Assembly (NCBI RefSeq): GCF_047250365.1
Contig: NZ_JBLBVL010000020.1
Coordinates: 10,577 to 74,576 of the forward strand
Direction of reading: 5' to 3'
From: Thaumasiovibrio sp047250365
GTDB lineage: Bacteria > Pseudomonadota > Gammaproteobacteria > Enterobacterales > Vibrionaceae
DNA length: 64,000 bases
Below, piece after piece: positions 55,270 through 63,988 of this stretch. The notes beneath the pieces were generated by a model. It was not told the origin of the DNA and made no database searches. It saw only the letters and a program-made list of their open reading frames with translations. Position numbers and translations under genes: made by a program. Position 1 is the first letter of the stretch. Each line of letters starts with the position of its first letter.

Positions 55270-56232
55270 ATGGAGCTGGAAGAAATTTATCGACGAGATC
55301 TCAACCTATTGGTCGCTCTCAAGGTCCTTATTGATGAGGGCAGTGTTAGTCGGGCGGCCATTCGTCTTAATCTAAGTCAATCAGCCATGAGTCGCGTATT
55401 AGCCAGAATGCGTGTCTTGGTTGACGATCCCCTGTTTACTCGCCAAGGACAGAAGCTGATTCCGACCCAGCGCGCACTTGATCTCAATCAGGCGCTCAAT
55501 AGCCCGCTGGAAGCACTGCGACAAGTGTTAACCCCTAAAGATTTTGATCCTAAAACCTGTACACAGGTATTTAGAATCGCGACGACCGACTATGCAATGC
55601 AAACCATTTTGCCATTTGCGCTGCCGCGGATTTATCAAGAAGCTCCGCATCTATCGTTAGATTTTGTTCCCTTACAGCATGATCATTTGGTGGAGCAACT
55701 GACCACGGACGGGTGTGACATGGCAATCTGCCGCCCGGCATACAGTGTTGCTGGACTACAGCAGGACTCACTTGGCCCGGTTAGCGTGTTTTGTCTGTTA
55801 TCTGCCCAGCACCCGTTAGCTAATCAAGCGATGTCATTGGATGATTACTTGGCATATCCCCACGCAACGATAGCGATAAGCGATGGCGTTAAGGCATTGA
55901 TTGATGATGCTCTACGGGGCCATCCAGCACGTCGGCAGGTATTGCGTGCTTATCATTTGGAGGCCGCCCTTGCCATTGTGGAGCAGATGCCGTTGATTAT
56001 CACGGTGCCGGCAGATTTGGCCTATTTGGTGGCAGAAAAACATCATTTAGTGATTAAGCCTTTGCCATTTGTATTTAAACCTTTCGACTACTCCCTGTTG
56101 TGGCATCCAAGAACAGAGCATTCGGCATCGCAGCAATGGTTGAGGAAGATTATTAAAGAGGAGTGTGGCAAGTTGATCAACACACGGATACATGCGATGG
56201 GATTAGCTGAGCCTATGGACTGGGTAGAGTGA
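55270..56232 (+). CDS. LysR-family transcriptional regulator
   Basis: A 320-residue regulator with an N-terminal winged helix (RRDLNLLVALKVLIDEGSVSRAAIRLNLSQSAMSRVLARMR, partly quoted) and a C-terminal periplasmic-binding-like effector domain starting near FRIATTDYAMQTILP. The start chosen is ATG 55270, seven bases after GGAAG; an ATG at 55249 would add seven residues. The acuI gene faces it head-on (22-bp gap), so it is not the usual divergent LysR-target pair. Effector and targets unknown. Confidence 0.9.
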   Translation: MELEEIYRRDLNLLVALKVLIDEGSVSRAAIRLNLSQSAMSRVLARMRVLVDDPLFTRQGQKLIPTQRALDLNQALNSPLEALRQVLTPKDFDPKTCTQVFRIATTDYAMQTILPFALPRIYQEAPHLSLDFVPLQHDHLVEQLTTDGCDMAICRPAYSVAGLQQDSLGPVSVFCLLSAQHPLANQAMSLDDYLAYPHATIAISDGVKALIDDALRGHPARRQVLRAYHLEAALAIVEQMPLIITVPADLAYLVAEKHHLVIKPLPFVFKPFDYSLLWHPRTEHSASQQWLRKIIKEECGKLINTRIHAMGLAEPMDWVE

Positions 56233-56254
56233 GCCCATAGGCAATATTGACGAA

Positions 56255-57235
56255 TTAGAGCTTAATTACCACACGGCCAGTGATTTGACCTTGCGTGATC
56301 GCCTCGGCGCACTCAGCGACTTGGTCAAGGGTGATTTCCTGACAGGCTTGTTCGTAGTATTTTGCCGGTAGTAGCTCAACAATACGTTGCCATGCGGCTT
56401 GGCGTTTTTCAAATGGGCACATCACTGAATCAATACCGATCAGTTTTACACCGCGTAGGATAAACGGCATTACTGTGGTGGGTAAGTCAAAACCGCCAGC
56501 CAATCCACACGCAGCCACTGCACCATCATAATCGACCTGCGCTAATGCCTTGGCGAGGATTTTACTGCCTACCGTGTCGACGACGCCTGCCCATACTTGT
56601 TTTTCGAGGGCGCGAGCTGGCTCTTCAAAGACATGCCGGTCGATGACCTCATTTGCTCCCAGTGAAGTAAGCAGTGCCGTGTTGTCTGCAGCGCGACCTG
56701 TTAAAGCACTAACGCGATAGCCTAATTGGGATAGCAAAGTAACGGCGACAGAGCCGACACCGCCACTCGCACCCGTGACTAACACGGGGCCTTTGTCTGG
56801 AGTAACACCAGCATCTTGTAGTGCTTGCACACAGAGCATCGCGGTAAGACCCGCGGTGCCAATCATCATGGCTTGTTTTCCATCGATGCCTTTTGGCTGC
56901 GGTACTAGCCAGTCAGCGTTGAGGCTGGCTTTTTCAGCCATGCCACCCCAATGGCTCTCGCCGACACCCCAGCCGGTAAGTACAACCTGATCGCCGGGTT
57001 GGTAACGGGCATCTTTAGAGCTGAGAACTTCACCGCTGAGATCAATGCCAGGCACCATTGGAAATTGGCGAACAATCTTCCCTTTTCCGGTAATGGCTAA
57101 GCCATCTTTAAAGTTAAGCGACGAGTAGTTAACTGAAATAATAACGTTGTTGTCTGGTAACTGACTGTCTTCAAGCTGTTGAACTGAAGAGAGCGTGCGT
57201 TTGTCTTGTTGTTCTAATACTAGGGCTTTAAACAT
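56255..57235 (-). CDS. acuI: Acrylyl-CoA reductase (NADPH) AcuI / YhdH
   Basis: A 326-residue medium-chain dehydrogenase/reductase that reduces toxic acrylyl-CoA to propionyl-CoA with NADPH; in marine bacteria it also serves DMSP breakdown. It aligns closely with E. coli YhdH: SLNFKDGLAITGKGKI, VPGIDLSGEV, LTGWGVGESHWGG, GTAGLTAMLCVQAL and the nucleotide motif VTGASGGVGSVAVTLL. The start is ATG 57235 after GAGGTAAAC. It lies downstream of fadA on the same strand but behind a probable terminator. Confidence 0.94.
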   Translation of the reverse strand: MFKALVLEQQDKRTLSSVQQLEDSQLPDNNVIISVNYSSLNFKDGLAITGKGKIVRQFPMVPGIDLSGEVLSSKDARYQPGDQVVLTGWGVGESHWGGMAEKASLNADWLVPQPKGIDGKQAMMIGTAGLTAMLCVQALQDAGVTPDKGPVLVTGASGGVGSVAVTLLSQLGYRVSALTGRAADNTALLTSLGANEVIDRHVFEEPARALEKQVWAGVVDTVGSKILAKALAQVDYDGAVAACGLAGGFDLPTTVMPFILRGVKLIGIDSVMCPFEKRQAAWQRIVELLPAKYYEQACQEITLDQVAECAEAITQGQITGRVVIKL

Positions 57236-57410
57236 GTTTACCTCGTGAGGCCAATTGGTGCTGTTGTTAGCGAGCATTGACGAGTGAACTGTATGATTCT
57301 GTCATTTCATCATGAGCTTAACCGTTGTCATTTAGTGTAGACAGGATAGAGGTATGAATAAAGTGAAACATATACATATACTCTATGACTTTTGTGCAAG
57401 TGTATGGGTT

Positions 57411-57432
57411 TAGAAAGCAGGCGTGAGCCTGC
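57411..57432 (-). terminator. Probable terminator of fadBA
   Basis: On the minus strand GCAGGC, loop TCAC and GCCTGC are followed by TTTCT, 21 bases after the fadA stop. The T-run is short, so read-through into acuI is possible. Confidence 0.65.
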
Positions 57433-57453
57433 CCGTTGATGGAAGTACTCTGT

Positions 57454-58617
57454 TTATGGGCGTTCAAATATCGTCGCGATGCCTTGCCCTAAACCAATAC
57501 ACATAGTGGCTAGGCCAAACTGTCGATCTTGTTGTTCCATTAGATTGATGAGGGTGGTCGAAATACGGGCGCCAGAGCAGCCAAGCGGGTGGCCGAGGGC
57601 GATAGCTCCGCCATTAAGATTGACCTTTTCCTCCATTTTATCGAGTAGGTCCAGCTCTTTTAAGCAAGGTAATGATTGAGCGGCAAAGGCTTCGTTAAGC
57701 TCAATAATGCCGATGTCATGAATGGATAGGTTGGCGCGAGCTAAGGCTTTTTTTGTCGCAGGTACGGGACCAAAGCCCATAATAGAAGGGTCACAACCCG
57801 CAATCGCCATGGCATGCACACGAGCACGAATGGTGACTCCGAGGGCTTTTGCTTTGTTTTCGCTCATAACAAGCATCGCCGCCGCACCATCGGATAACGC
57901 AGAGGATGTTCCGGCAGTAACTGTGCCATTGACGGGGTCGAATACGGGACGCAGTTCGGCCAGTGAGTCGAGATTTGTTTCAGGGCGAATGACTTCATCG
58001 TGCTCTATTAGCTGTAATGCTCCGTCATGGTCATGGCCTGGAAGAGGATAGATTTCGTGGCTAAAACGGCCCTCTAGGGTTGCAGCGTGAGCACGCTGGT
58101 GAGAGCGGGTAGCAAAGGCATCTTGCATTTCGCGACTAATGTTATAGCGACGCCCTAGCATTTCTGCGGTTAAGCCCATCATTCCTGCGGCTTTTGCGAC
58201 GGTTCGTGACAGTTGCGGATGAAAATCAACACCATGGTTCATTGGCACATGGCCCATATGTTCCACGCCACCGATGATGCAGATATCAGCATCGCCAACC
58301 ATGATGGCACGTGATGCATCATGCAGTGCTTGCATCGATGAACCGCATAAACGGTTAACGGTTGTCGCGCCAATGGTATGTGGCAAACCGGCCAATAACG
58401 CAGCGTTGCGACCAATGTTAAAGCCTTGCTCTAACGTCTGTTGTACACAGCCCCAGTAAATATCTTCAATCTCTTCTGGATGCACTTGGGGGGTTCTTTT
58501 TAGCAGTCCCTGCATAAGGTGCGCAGAAAGGTCTTCTGCGCGAGTATGACGAAACGCTCCATTCTTTGAGCGGCCCATAGGGGTGCGAATACAATCAACA
58601 ATGACGGCTCGGTTCAT
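57454..58617 (-). CDS. fadA: 3-ketoacyl-CoA thiolase FadA
   Basis: The 387-residue thiolase of aerobic fatty acid beta-oxidation, releasing acetyl-CoA; same length as E. coli FadA. Active-site cysteine in VNRLCGSSMQALHDA, conserved ELNEAFAAQS, and the second cysteine in GGAIALGHPLGCSGARI. The start is the ATG after AAGGAGATCATC; 35 further in-frame codons overlap fadB and are not conserved. It forms the FadB-FadA complex. Confidence 0.97.
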   Translation of the reverse strand: MNRAVIVDCIRTPMGRSKNGAFRHTRAEDLSAHLMQGLLKRTPQVHPEEIEDIYWGCVQQTLEQGFNIGRNAALLAGLPHTIGATTVNRLCGSSMQALHDASRAIMVGDADICIIGGVEHMGHVPMNHGVDFHPQLSRTVAKAAGMMGLTAEMLGRRYNISREMQDAFATRSHQRAHAATLEGRFSHEIYPLPGHDHDGALQLIEHDEVIRPETNLDSLAELRPVFDPVNGTVTAGTSSALSDGAAAMLVMSENKAKALGVTIRARVHAMAIAGCDPSIMGFGPVPATKKALARANLSIHDIGIIELNEAFAAQSLPCLKELDLLDKMEEKVNLNGGAIALGHPLGCSGARISTTLINLMEQQDRQFGLATMCIGLGQGIATIFERP

Positions 58618-58627
58618 GATGATCTCC

Positions 58628-60802
58628 TTAATATTGAGGCTGAATAGGAGCCGGAGTTGGAAAATAGGTTTCCCCGCAAGCGGCTTTTTGACGTAACCCA
58701 TCAGGCACCTGATAAATTTCACCTAAGCTTGTGTATTGATCGGCGATCGCGACGTAATTAGACAGTCCCATGTTATCGAGATAACGGAATGCACCGCCTT
58801 GGAATGGAGGAAAACCGAGCCCATAAACAAGCGCGATATCTGCCTCCGCAGGCGAAGCAATAATGCCTTCTTCTAAACAGCGCACGACTTCATTGATCAT
58901 CGGGATCATCATTCTGTTTATAACCGTTTGAGAGGATAAGTCATCGCATTGGCGCTGAATTGGTGCCAGTAAAGAATGAGTCGTTTCATCTATTGTCTTT
59001 TGTGGTTTTCCTTTTCGATCTGCTATGTATTGATAAAAACCGTGCTCACTTTTTTGTCCAAATCGTTGCGCCTCGAAGAGTACATCGATGGCGTCCCGAT
59101 AATCTTTGCTCATTCGTGAAGGAAAGCCTTCTGCCATAATGGCTTGTGCGTGATGAGCGGTATCTATACCGACAACGTCGAGCAGGTAAGCCGGTCCCAT
59201 CGGCCAACCAAACTGTTTCTCCATGACTTGGTCGACATACTGATAATCGGCGCCATCTCTTAGCAATAAACTAAAGCCAGTAAAGTAGGGGAACAGTACG
59301 CGGTTGACAAAAAAGCCCGGGCAATCATTTACGACAATAGGAGATTTACCCAGTTGAGTAGCATAGGTCACGATGCGGTTGATCGTCTCATCAGAGGTGT
59401 GCTTGCCGCGGATGATTTCTACTAATGGCATACGGTGTACAGGATTAAAGAAATGCATACCGCAAAAGTTTTCGGGGCGCTGCAAGGAGCGTGCAAGTAG
59501 GCTCACAGGGATAGTGGATGTATTGGTAGCAATAATGGTCTCAGGGGGAATTTTTTGCTCTACCTCAGCAATGACACTGGCTTTGATTTTGGGGTCTTCA
59601 ACCACGGCTTCAATGACGACATCACACCGTTCAATTCCTGTGTAGTTTAAACTCGGTGTAATTGAAGTGAGCGTTTTGGCCATTTTTAGGCTGTCCATAC
59701 GCCCTTTGGTGACTCTTTGATTCAGTAGCTTGGAGGCCTCTGTCATTCCCAGCTCAAGTGAGGCGGGGGCGATGTCTTTCATTAATATCGGCACCCCTTT
59801 AAACGCCGATTGATAAGCAATTCCTCCCCCCATGATACCAGCACCGATGACCGCGGCATTTTTTGTTGCCACTGATGCTTTGGCTGCTTTTTTTGCCTGT
59901 GATTTGATGACTTGATCATTGAGGAAAATGCTAACCAATGCCCTTGCTACGTCTGTTTTCGCTAAGGTAACGAAGTGTTCGGTTTCAATAACTAAGGCTT
60001 CGTCACGAGAGAGTGTCGCGCTGGCTTCTATACTCGCAACTGCAGCAAGAGGAGCGGGATAGTGCGGCCCAGCAGCTAACGATACCATGCCTTTGGCGGT
60101 GATAAAGCTCATGCTCGCTTCGGTACGATTGAGGGCTAACGGTTGTTTTTTTTGTTGCCGACGGCTGAGCCAATCGAGCTTACCCTCAATGGCACTTTGT
60201 AGCATGCGCAGGGCACTGTCATATAAGTTGTCATTACTGACAACGGCATCTAATAGACCAACTTTAAGCGCTTGGGCGGCAGAGTAGTCTTTACCTGCTG
60301 TAATGATTTCCATGGCACTATCTGCGCCGATGAGCCGTGGTAGACGAACGGTTCCTCCCCAACCAGGGATAATGCCTAACTTACACTCTGGTAATCCTAT
60401 GCGACAGCGTTCATCTCCAATGCGAAAGTCAGTCGCCAATACGCATTCGCACCCCCCACCTAAAGCATGGCCGTTAATGGCACTGATGGTGGGATAGGGC
60501 AAATCTTCGAGGTGATTAAAGATGCTGTTAGCGTGTTTAAGCCAGCCTGCCAATATCGCGTGGTCAACATCGAATAAACTCATAAACTCGTGAATGTCGG
60601 CGCCAACAATAAATGCCGCTTTGTCAGAGGTGAGGATGAGACCCTTGATGTTTTTATATTGATCAAGGGTATTAAGGGCCTTGTTTAGAACTTCAAGTGT
60701 CGCTAGATTGAATTTATTGACGGAGCCAGGTGCATGAAAGGTGAGAATGGCAATCTGTTGTTCATTGATCCGGATAGAGAGAGTGTCGGATTGATAAATC
60801 AT
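58628..60802 (-). CDS. fadB: Fatty oxidation complex alpha subunit FadB
   Basis: A 724-residue multifunctional enzyme: N-terminal enoyl-CoA hydratase/isomerase (KAAFIVGADIHEF, GHALGGGCECVLATDFRIG, with hydratase glutamates in LPECKLGIIPGWGGTVRLPR, partly quoted) and C-terminal 3-hydroxyacyl-CoA dehydrogenase (NAD motif GAGIMGGGIAYQSA near residue 318, GMHFFNPVHRMPLVEII). It is about the length of E. coli FadB (729). fadA follows after ten bases. A FadR-like operator lies about 40 bases upstream. Confidence 0.97.
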   Translation of the reverse strand: MIYQSDTLSIRINEQQIAILTFHAPGSVNKFNLATLEVLNKALNTLDQYKNIKGLILTSDKAAFIVGADIHEFMSLFDVDHAILAGWLKHANSIFNHLEDLPYPTISAINGHALGGGCECVLATDFRIGDERCRIGLPECKLGIIPGWGGTVRLPRLIGADSAMEIITAGKDYSAAQALKVGLLDAVVSNDNLYDSALRMLQSAIEGKLDWLSRRQQKKQPLALNRTEASMSFITAKGMVSLAAGPHYPAPLAAVASIEASATLSRDEALVIETEHFVTLAKTDVARALVSIFLNDQVIKSQAKKAAKASVATKNAAVIGAGIMGGGIAYQSAFKGVPILMKDIAPASLELGMTEASKLLNQRVTKGRMDSLKMAKTLTSITPSLNYTGIERCDVVIEAVVEDPKIKASVIAEVEQKIPPETIIATNTSTIPVSLLARSLQRPENFCGMHFFNPVHRMPLVEIIRGKHTSDETINRIVTYATQLGKSPIVVNDCPGFFVNRVLFPYFTGFSLLLRDGADYQYVDQVMEKQFGWPMGPAYLLDVVGIDTAHHAQAIMAEGFPSRMSKDYRDAIDVLFEAQRFGQKSEHGFYQYIADRKGKPQKTIDETTHSLLAPIQRQCDDLSSQTVINRMMIPMINEVVRCLEEGIIASPAEADIALVYGLGFPPFQGGAFRYLDNMGLSNYVAIADQYTSLGEIYQVPDGLRQKAACGETYFPTPAPIQPQY

Positions 60803-61129
60803 AGCCTTGTCTCCATGACTAGGTTGAGGGTCAATGCGCGTGGTTAGACCAGTTATTTAAATACTAGTTTGAGCAGAAACTGACGCAATTTCAATGCGAC
60901 GCACTAACATTTTATTAACCTTTGCGTTCGTCCTTGATGGGGTTTTGTGTTATTTTCTTATTTATTAGTGCCTTAAGTGGACTTCGGTGTCTTGCCTTTA
61001 TGTGAGAGAGGTGGCGCGTTATCGGTGGAGCAAGGATAAGTGCTTAAGTTGCTCAGATAGTTTAATAGCTGTGGTATCCTTATTACCTTCAATCCGTAAA
61101 ATTATTTTCCAGCTTTGCTGTTTCATACT
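60803..61129. promoter_or_regulatory. Divergent control region fadBA / yigZ
   Basis: A 327-bp gap holding the fadB promoter region with a FadR-like operator (60838-60854) and the yigZ upstream region. No further gene or terminator is evident; base composition becomes AT-rich around 60850-60970. Confidence 0.5.
60838..60854. promoter_or_regulatory. Candidate FadR operator before fadBA
   Basis: The core TGGTTAGACCA (60841-60851) fits the TGGTNNGACCA pattern of the E. coli fadBA FadR operator (core TGGTACGACCA), and it lies 36-52 bases upstream of the fadB start. FadR would repress fadBA until bound by long-chain acyl-CoA. Prediction from pattern only. Confidence 0.55.
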
Positions 61130-61747
61130 ATGAGTGATCTACCCTACTTAATTCCTGCTGCTTCTATAAACGTTGAGGAGGAAATAAAGAAAAGCCGCTT
61201 TATTACTTATTTGGCACACACGCCAAATGTTGAGGCAGCCAAAGCGTTTGTCGCAAAGATTAAAGCCAAACATGCCGATGCTCGTCATAATTGCTGGGGC
61301 TTTGTTGCTGGCCGGCCGGAGAATTCTATGCTGTGGGGGTTTAGTGATGATGGTGAGCCATCAGGCACAGCAGGAAAGCCGATATTGGCTCAACTTAGTG
61401 GTTCGGGAGTTGGAGAGATCGCGGCAGTAGTAACACGCTATTCCGGGGGGATTAAACTTGGCACTGGTGGGTTAGTTAAGGCATACGGTGGAGGAGTGCA
61501 GCACGCTCTTCAGCAGTTACCGACGGTAACGAAACAAGTGACAATTATGGGGACAGTGCAGTGCGCCTATTCACAAGTTGGTGATGTAGAGTCCCTTTTG
61601 TCACAGTATCACGGTAAGCTAATCCATACTGATTATGGACAAGATGTGATCATGCAATGTGAACTGGAAAAGCGAGTAGCTCAGCAGTTTGCCATACATC
61701 TATTTGAGCGCAGTAGCGGACAACTTGTCGTCAGGTTCGCCGAATAA
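61130..61747 (+). CDS. yigZ: IMPACT/YigZ family protein
   Basis: A 205-residue two-domain protein of the UPF0029/IMPACT family; function in bacteria is not settled, with RNA or translation-factor binding suggested by the fold. The conserved core is KKSRFITYLAHT, AKHADARHNCWGFVAG, SDDGEPSGTAGKPIL and VVTRYSGGIKLGTGGLVKAYG. The start used is ATG 61130 (MSDLPYLIPA), though an ATG-less upstream frame to 61115 is open. It precedes trkH and hemG as in E. coli. Confidence 0.93.
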   Translation: MSDLPYLIPAASINVEEEIKKSRFITYLAHTPNVEAAKAFVAKIKAKHADARHNCWGFVAGRPENSMLWGFSDDGEPSGTAGKPILAQLSGSGVGEIAAVVTRYSGGIKLGTGGLVKAYGGGVQHALQQLPTVTKQVTIMGTVQCAYSQVGDVESLLSQYHGKLIHTDYGQDVIMQCELEKRVAQQFAIHLFERSSGQLVVRFAE

Positions 61748-61771
61748 CTAGGATAAGCGCACAGTACTATC

Positions 61772-63229
61772 ATGCAATTTCGTTCAATTATACGCATTGT
61801 CGGCTTACTGCTGGCTCTCTTTAGCTTTACTATGCTAGCCCCCGCGATGGTCGCTTTTATCTATCGCGATGGCGCGGGTTTCCCCTTTGTCGTGACTTTT
61901 ATGCTGTTGCTGTTTTTTGGCGCATTGCTTTGGGTGCCTAATCGGCGTCATAAGCATGAATTGAAAGCACGAGATGGATTTCTTATTGTGGTGCTGTTTT
62001 GGACCGTAATCGGTGGGGCCGGATCTGTGCCCTTTATTTTGGCGGAGAACCCAAATCTATCTTTTACTGACTCTATGTTTGAATCTTTTTCCGGGCTAAC
62101 CACTACCGGGGCTACCGTGATTACTGGGTTAGACTCATTACCAAAAGCGATTCTATTTTACCGTCAGTTATTACAGTGGTTTGGTGGTATGGGGATAATT
62201 GTTTTAGCTGTGGCGATATTGCCGGTGTTGGGGATTGGTGGCATGCAGCTCTACCGTGCTGAAATTCCTGGGCCGGTTAAAGATTCTAAAATGACACCCC
62301 GTATTGCTGAGACAGCAAAAGCATTATGGTATATCTATTTAACCTTAACGGTCGCATGTGCATTGGCCTTTTGGCTGGCTGGGATGACGGCATTTGATGC
62401 GTTGTCGCACAGCTTCTCTACTGTCGCGATTGGTGGCTTTTCCACGCATGACGCCAGCATGGGCTATTTTGATAGTCCGGCAATAAACCTCATTACTGTC
62501 GTATTTTTGTTTATCTCGGCAATTAATTTTTCACTACACTTTGCCGCCTTTTCGAATCGTGGGGTTCAATTGCGAACCTACTGGCGCGATCCTGAGTTGC
62601 GCGCGTTCGTCTTTATACAGCTGGTGTTGTTCCTGATTTGCTTTGGTATGTTGCTTGGGCATCATGGTAGCTTTACCTTTTTTGAAGCTGTGGATCAGGC
62701 CCTCTTTCAATCAGTTTCGATCTCCACCACCGCTGGCTTTACCACAACCAGCTTTGCGGAATGGCCGCTGTTCTTACCTGTCTTATTACTTTTCTCTTCT
62801 TTTATTGGTGGTTGTGCGGGGTCTACTGGCGGAGGAATGAAAGTTATCCGTATGCTACTGCTCTCTTTGCAAGGGAGTCGAGAGTTAAAGCGTCTGGTTC
62901 ACCCGCGAGCTGTCTACACCATTAAAATTGGTAAAAATGCGTTACCTCAACGTGTCGTGGATGCGGTATGGGGTTTTTTCTCTGCGTATGCACTGGTCTT
63001 TGTTGTTTGTATGCTAGCAATCATCGCTACAGGCGTTGATGAATTAACGGCGTTTTCTGCCGTAGCGGCGACCTTGAACAACCTTGGCCCTGGGCTTGGG
63101 GAGGTGGCGGTCCATTTTGGTGAGATAAACAGTGCCGCAAAGTGGGTGCTCATTTTAGCCATGTTATTTGGGCGGTTAGAAGTATTTACATTATTGGTTC
63201 TCTTCACGCCGACATTTTGGCGTAGCTAA
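61772..63229 (+). CDS. trkH: Trk potassium transporter membrane subunit TrkH (copy 2)
   Basis: A 485-residue channel subunit with the filter loop SGLTTTGATVITGLD near residue 108 and later STVAIGGFST, STTAGFTT and NNLGPGLG loops; the C-terminus TFWRS is TrkH-like. It occupies the yigZ-trkH-hemG position of E. coli trkH and is therefore the probable orthologue, whereas the copy at 2.4 kb is paired with trkA. The two copies are clearly diverged, arguing against a recent duplication. Confidence 0.96.
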   Translation: MQFRSIIRIVGLLLALFSFTMLAPAMVAFIYRDGAGFPFVVTFMLLLFFGALLWVPNRRHKHELKARDGFLIVVLFWTVIGGAGSVPFILAENPNLSFTDSMFESFSGLTTTGATVITGLDSLPKAILFYRQLLQWFGGMGIIVLAVAILPVLGIGGMQLYRAEIPGPVKDSKMTPRIAETAKALWYIYLTLTVACALAFWLAGMTAFDALSHSFSTVAIGGFSTHDASMGYFDSPAINLITVVFLFISAINFSLHFAAFSNRGVQLRTYWRDPELRAFVFIQLVLFLICFGMLLGHHGSFTFFEAVDQALFQSVSISTTAGFTTTSFAEWPLFLPVLLLFSSFIGGCAGSTGGGMKVIRMLLLSLQGSRELKRLVHPRAVYTIKIGKNALPQRVVDAVWGFFSAYALVFVVCMLAIIATGVDELTAFSAVAATLNNLGPGLGEVAVHFGEINSAAKWVLILAMLFGRLEVFTLLVLFTPTFWRS

Positions 63230-63243
63230 AGGATGAAGCGGAA

Positions 63244-63774
63244 ATGAAAAGAGTATTGTTGGCTTACTCAAGCCAAGAAGGGCAAACCAAGAAGATACTG
63301 ACGGCATTGGAAATGCAGTGGTCTTGTCGGGCACAATGTGATTGGCTGGATATTCATACTGGGTCTGAAGTGGATATAGCACAGTATGATAAGGTGATTG
63401 TTGCAGCTTCTATTCGCTATGGGCGATTCAATAAAGTGGTATATCAATTTTGTAAGCGGTATCAGCTGCAGCTAGCAGCGACATCTGCTGCTTTTATTTG
63501 CGTGAATCTAACAGCAAGAAAACCGGGAAAAGATTTGCCTGAAAATAGCGTATATATTAAAAAGTTTCTTCGTCGCTCTCCTTGGCAACCTGAAACGATA
63601 GGTATATTTGCGGGAGCATTACTCTATCCGCGCTATCGCTTCTTCGATCGCATCATGATTCAGCTTATTATGCGAATGACCGGCGGTGAGACGGATGTTA
63701 GCAAAGAAGTTGAATATACCGATTGGGAAAAAGTACGTAAGTTTGGTGATTTTTTCGTCGCCAAATCCAGTTAA
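63244..63774 (+). CDS. hemG: Menaquinone-dependent protoporphyrinogen oxidase HemG
   Basis: A 176-residue flavodoxin-like FMN protein that oxidises protoporphyrinogen IX to protoporphyrin IX in haem synthesis, passing electrons to quinones. N-terminal phosphate loop LLAYSSQEGQTKKI, then VIVAASIRYGRF and the characteristic long-loop insert with FVNLTARK-like VNLTARKPGK, and GALLYPRYRFFDRIMIQLIM. It lies 14 bases after trkH, just before an rRNA operon, as in E. coli. Confidence 0.95.
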   Translation: MKRVLLAYSSQEGQTKKILTALEMQWSCRAQCDWLDIHTGSEVDIAQYDKVIVAASIRYGRFNKVVYQFCKRYQLQLAATSAAFICVNLTARKPGKDLPENSVYIKKFLRRSPWQPETIGIFAGALLYPRYRFFDRIMIQLIMRMTGGETDVSKEVEYTDWEKVRKFGDFFVAKSS

Positions 63775-63788
63775 ATGCCATCTTTGGT

Positions 63789-63827
63789 GCTTTTTTATTC
63801 AATCAATCTGAAATTGAATAAAAAAGC
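63789..63827. repeat. 15-bp perfect inverted repeat abutting the rRNA promoter
   Basis: GCTTTTTTATTCAAT (63789-63803) and ATTGAATAAAAAAGC (63813-63827) are exact reverse complements with a nine-base loop. The right arm ends one base before the -35 element, so its A-tract sits where an UP element would bind RNA polymerase alpha. As RNA it may also act as the hemG 3' hairpin. Confidence 0.8.
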
Positions 63828-63855
63828 TTGTCAGAAGCAATTAACTCCCTATAAT
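63828..63855 (+). promoter_or_regulatory. rRNA operon promoter P1
   Basis: TTGTCA (63828-63833), 16-base spacer, TATAAT (63850-63855), followed by the GC-rich discriminator GCCGCC typical of stringently controlled rRNA promoters. An A-rich upstream element precedes it. Confidence 0.88.
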
Positions 63856-63936
63856 GCCGCCTCACTGACACGGAATAACGAAGATGATTCGTTGCAGTGT
63901 TTGGTAATTTGGTGATTTAAATCTTCAATTTAACTG

Positions 63937-63964
63937 TTGACACTTAGATTGAATTGATTAGAAT
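63937..63964 (+). promoter_or_regulatory. rRNA operon promoter P2
   Basis: A perfect TTGACA (63937-63942) and TAGAAT (63959-63964) with a 16-base spacer, about 109 bases after P1, the usual tandem arrangement. Confidence 0.85.
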
Positions 63965-63988
63965 AACCAACCTCATCGCAAGGTGAGC

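Noticed and set aside
58618..58722. N-terminal extension of FadA overlapping fadB
   Set aside because: Not conserved; the ATG at 58617 is preceded by AAGGAG and gives the exact family length.
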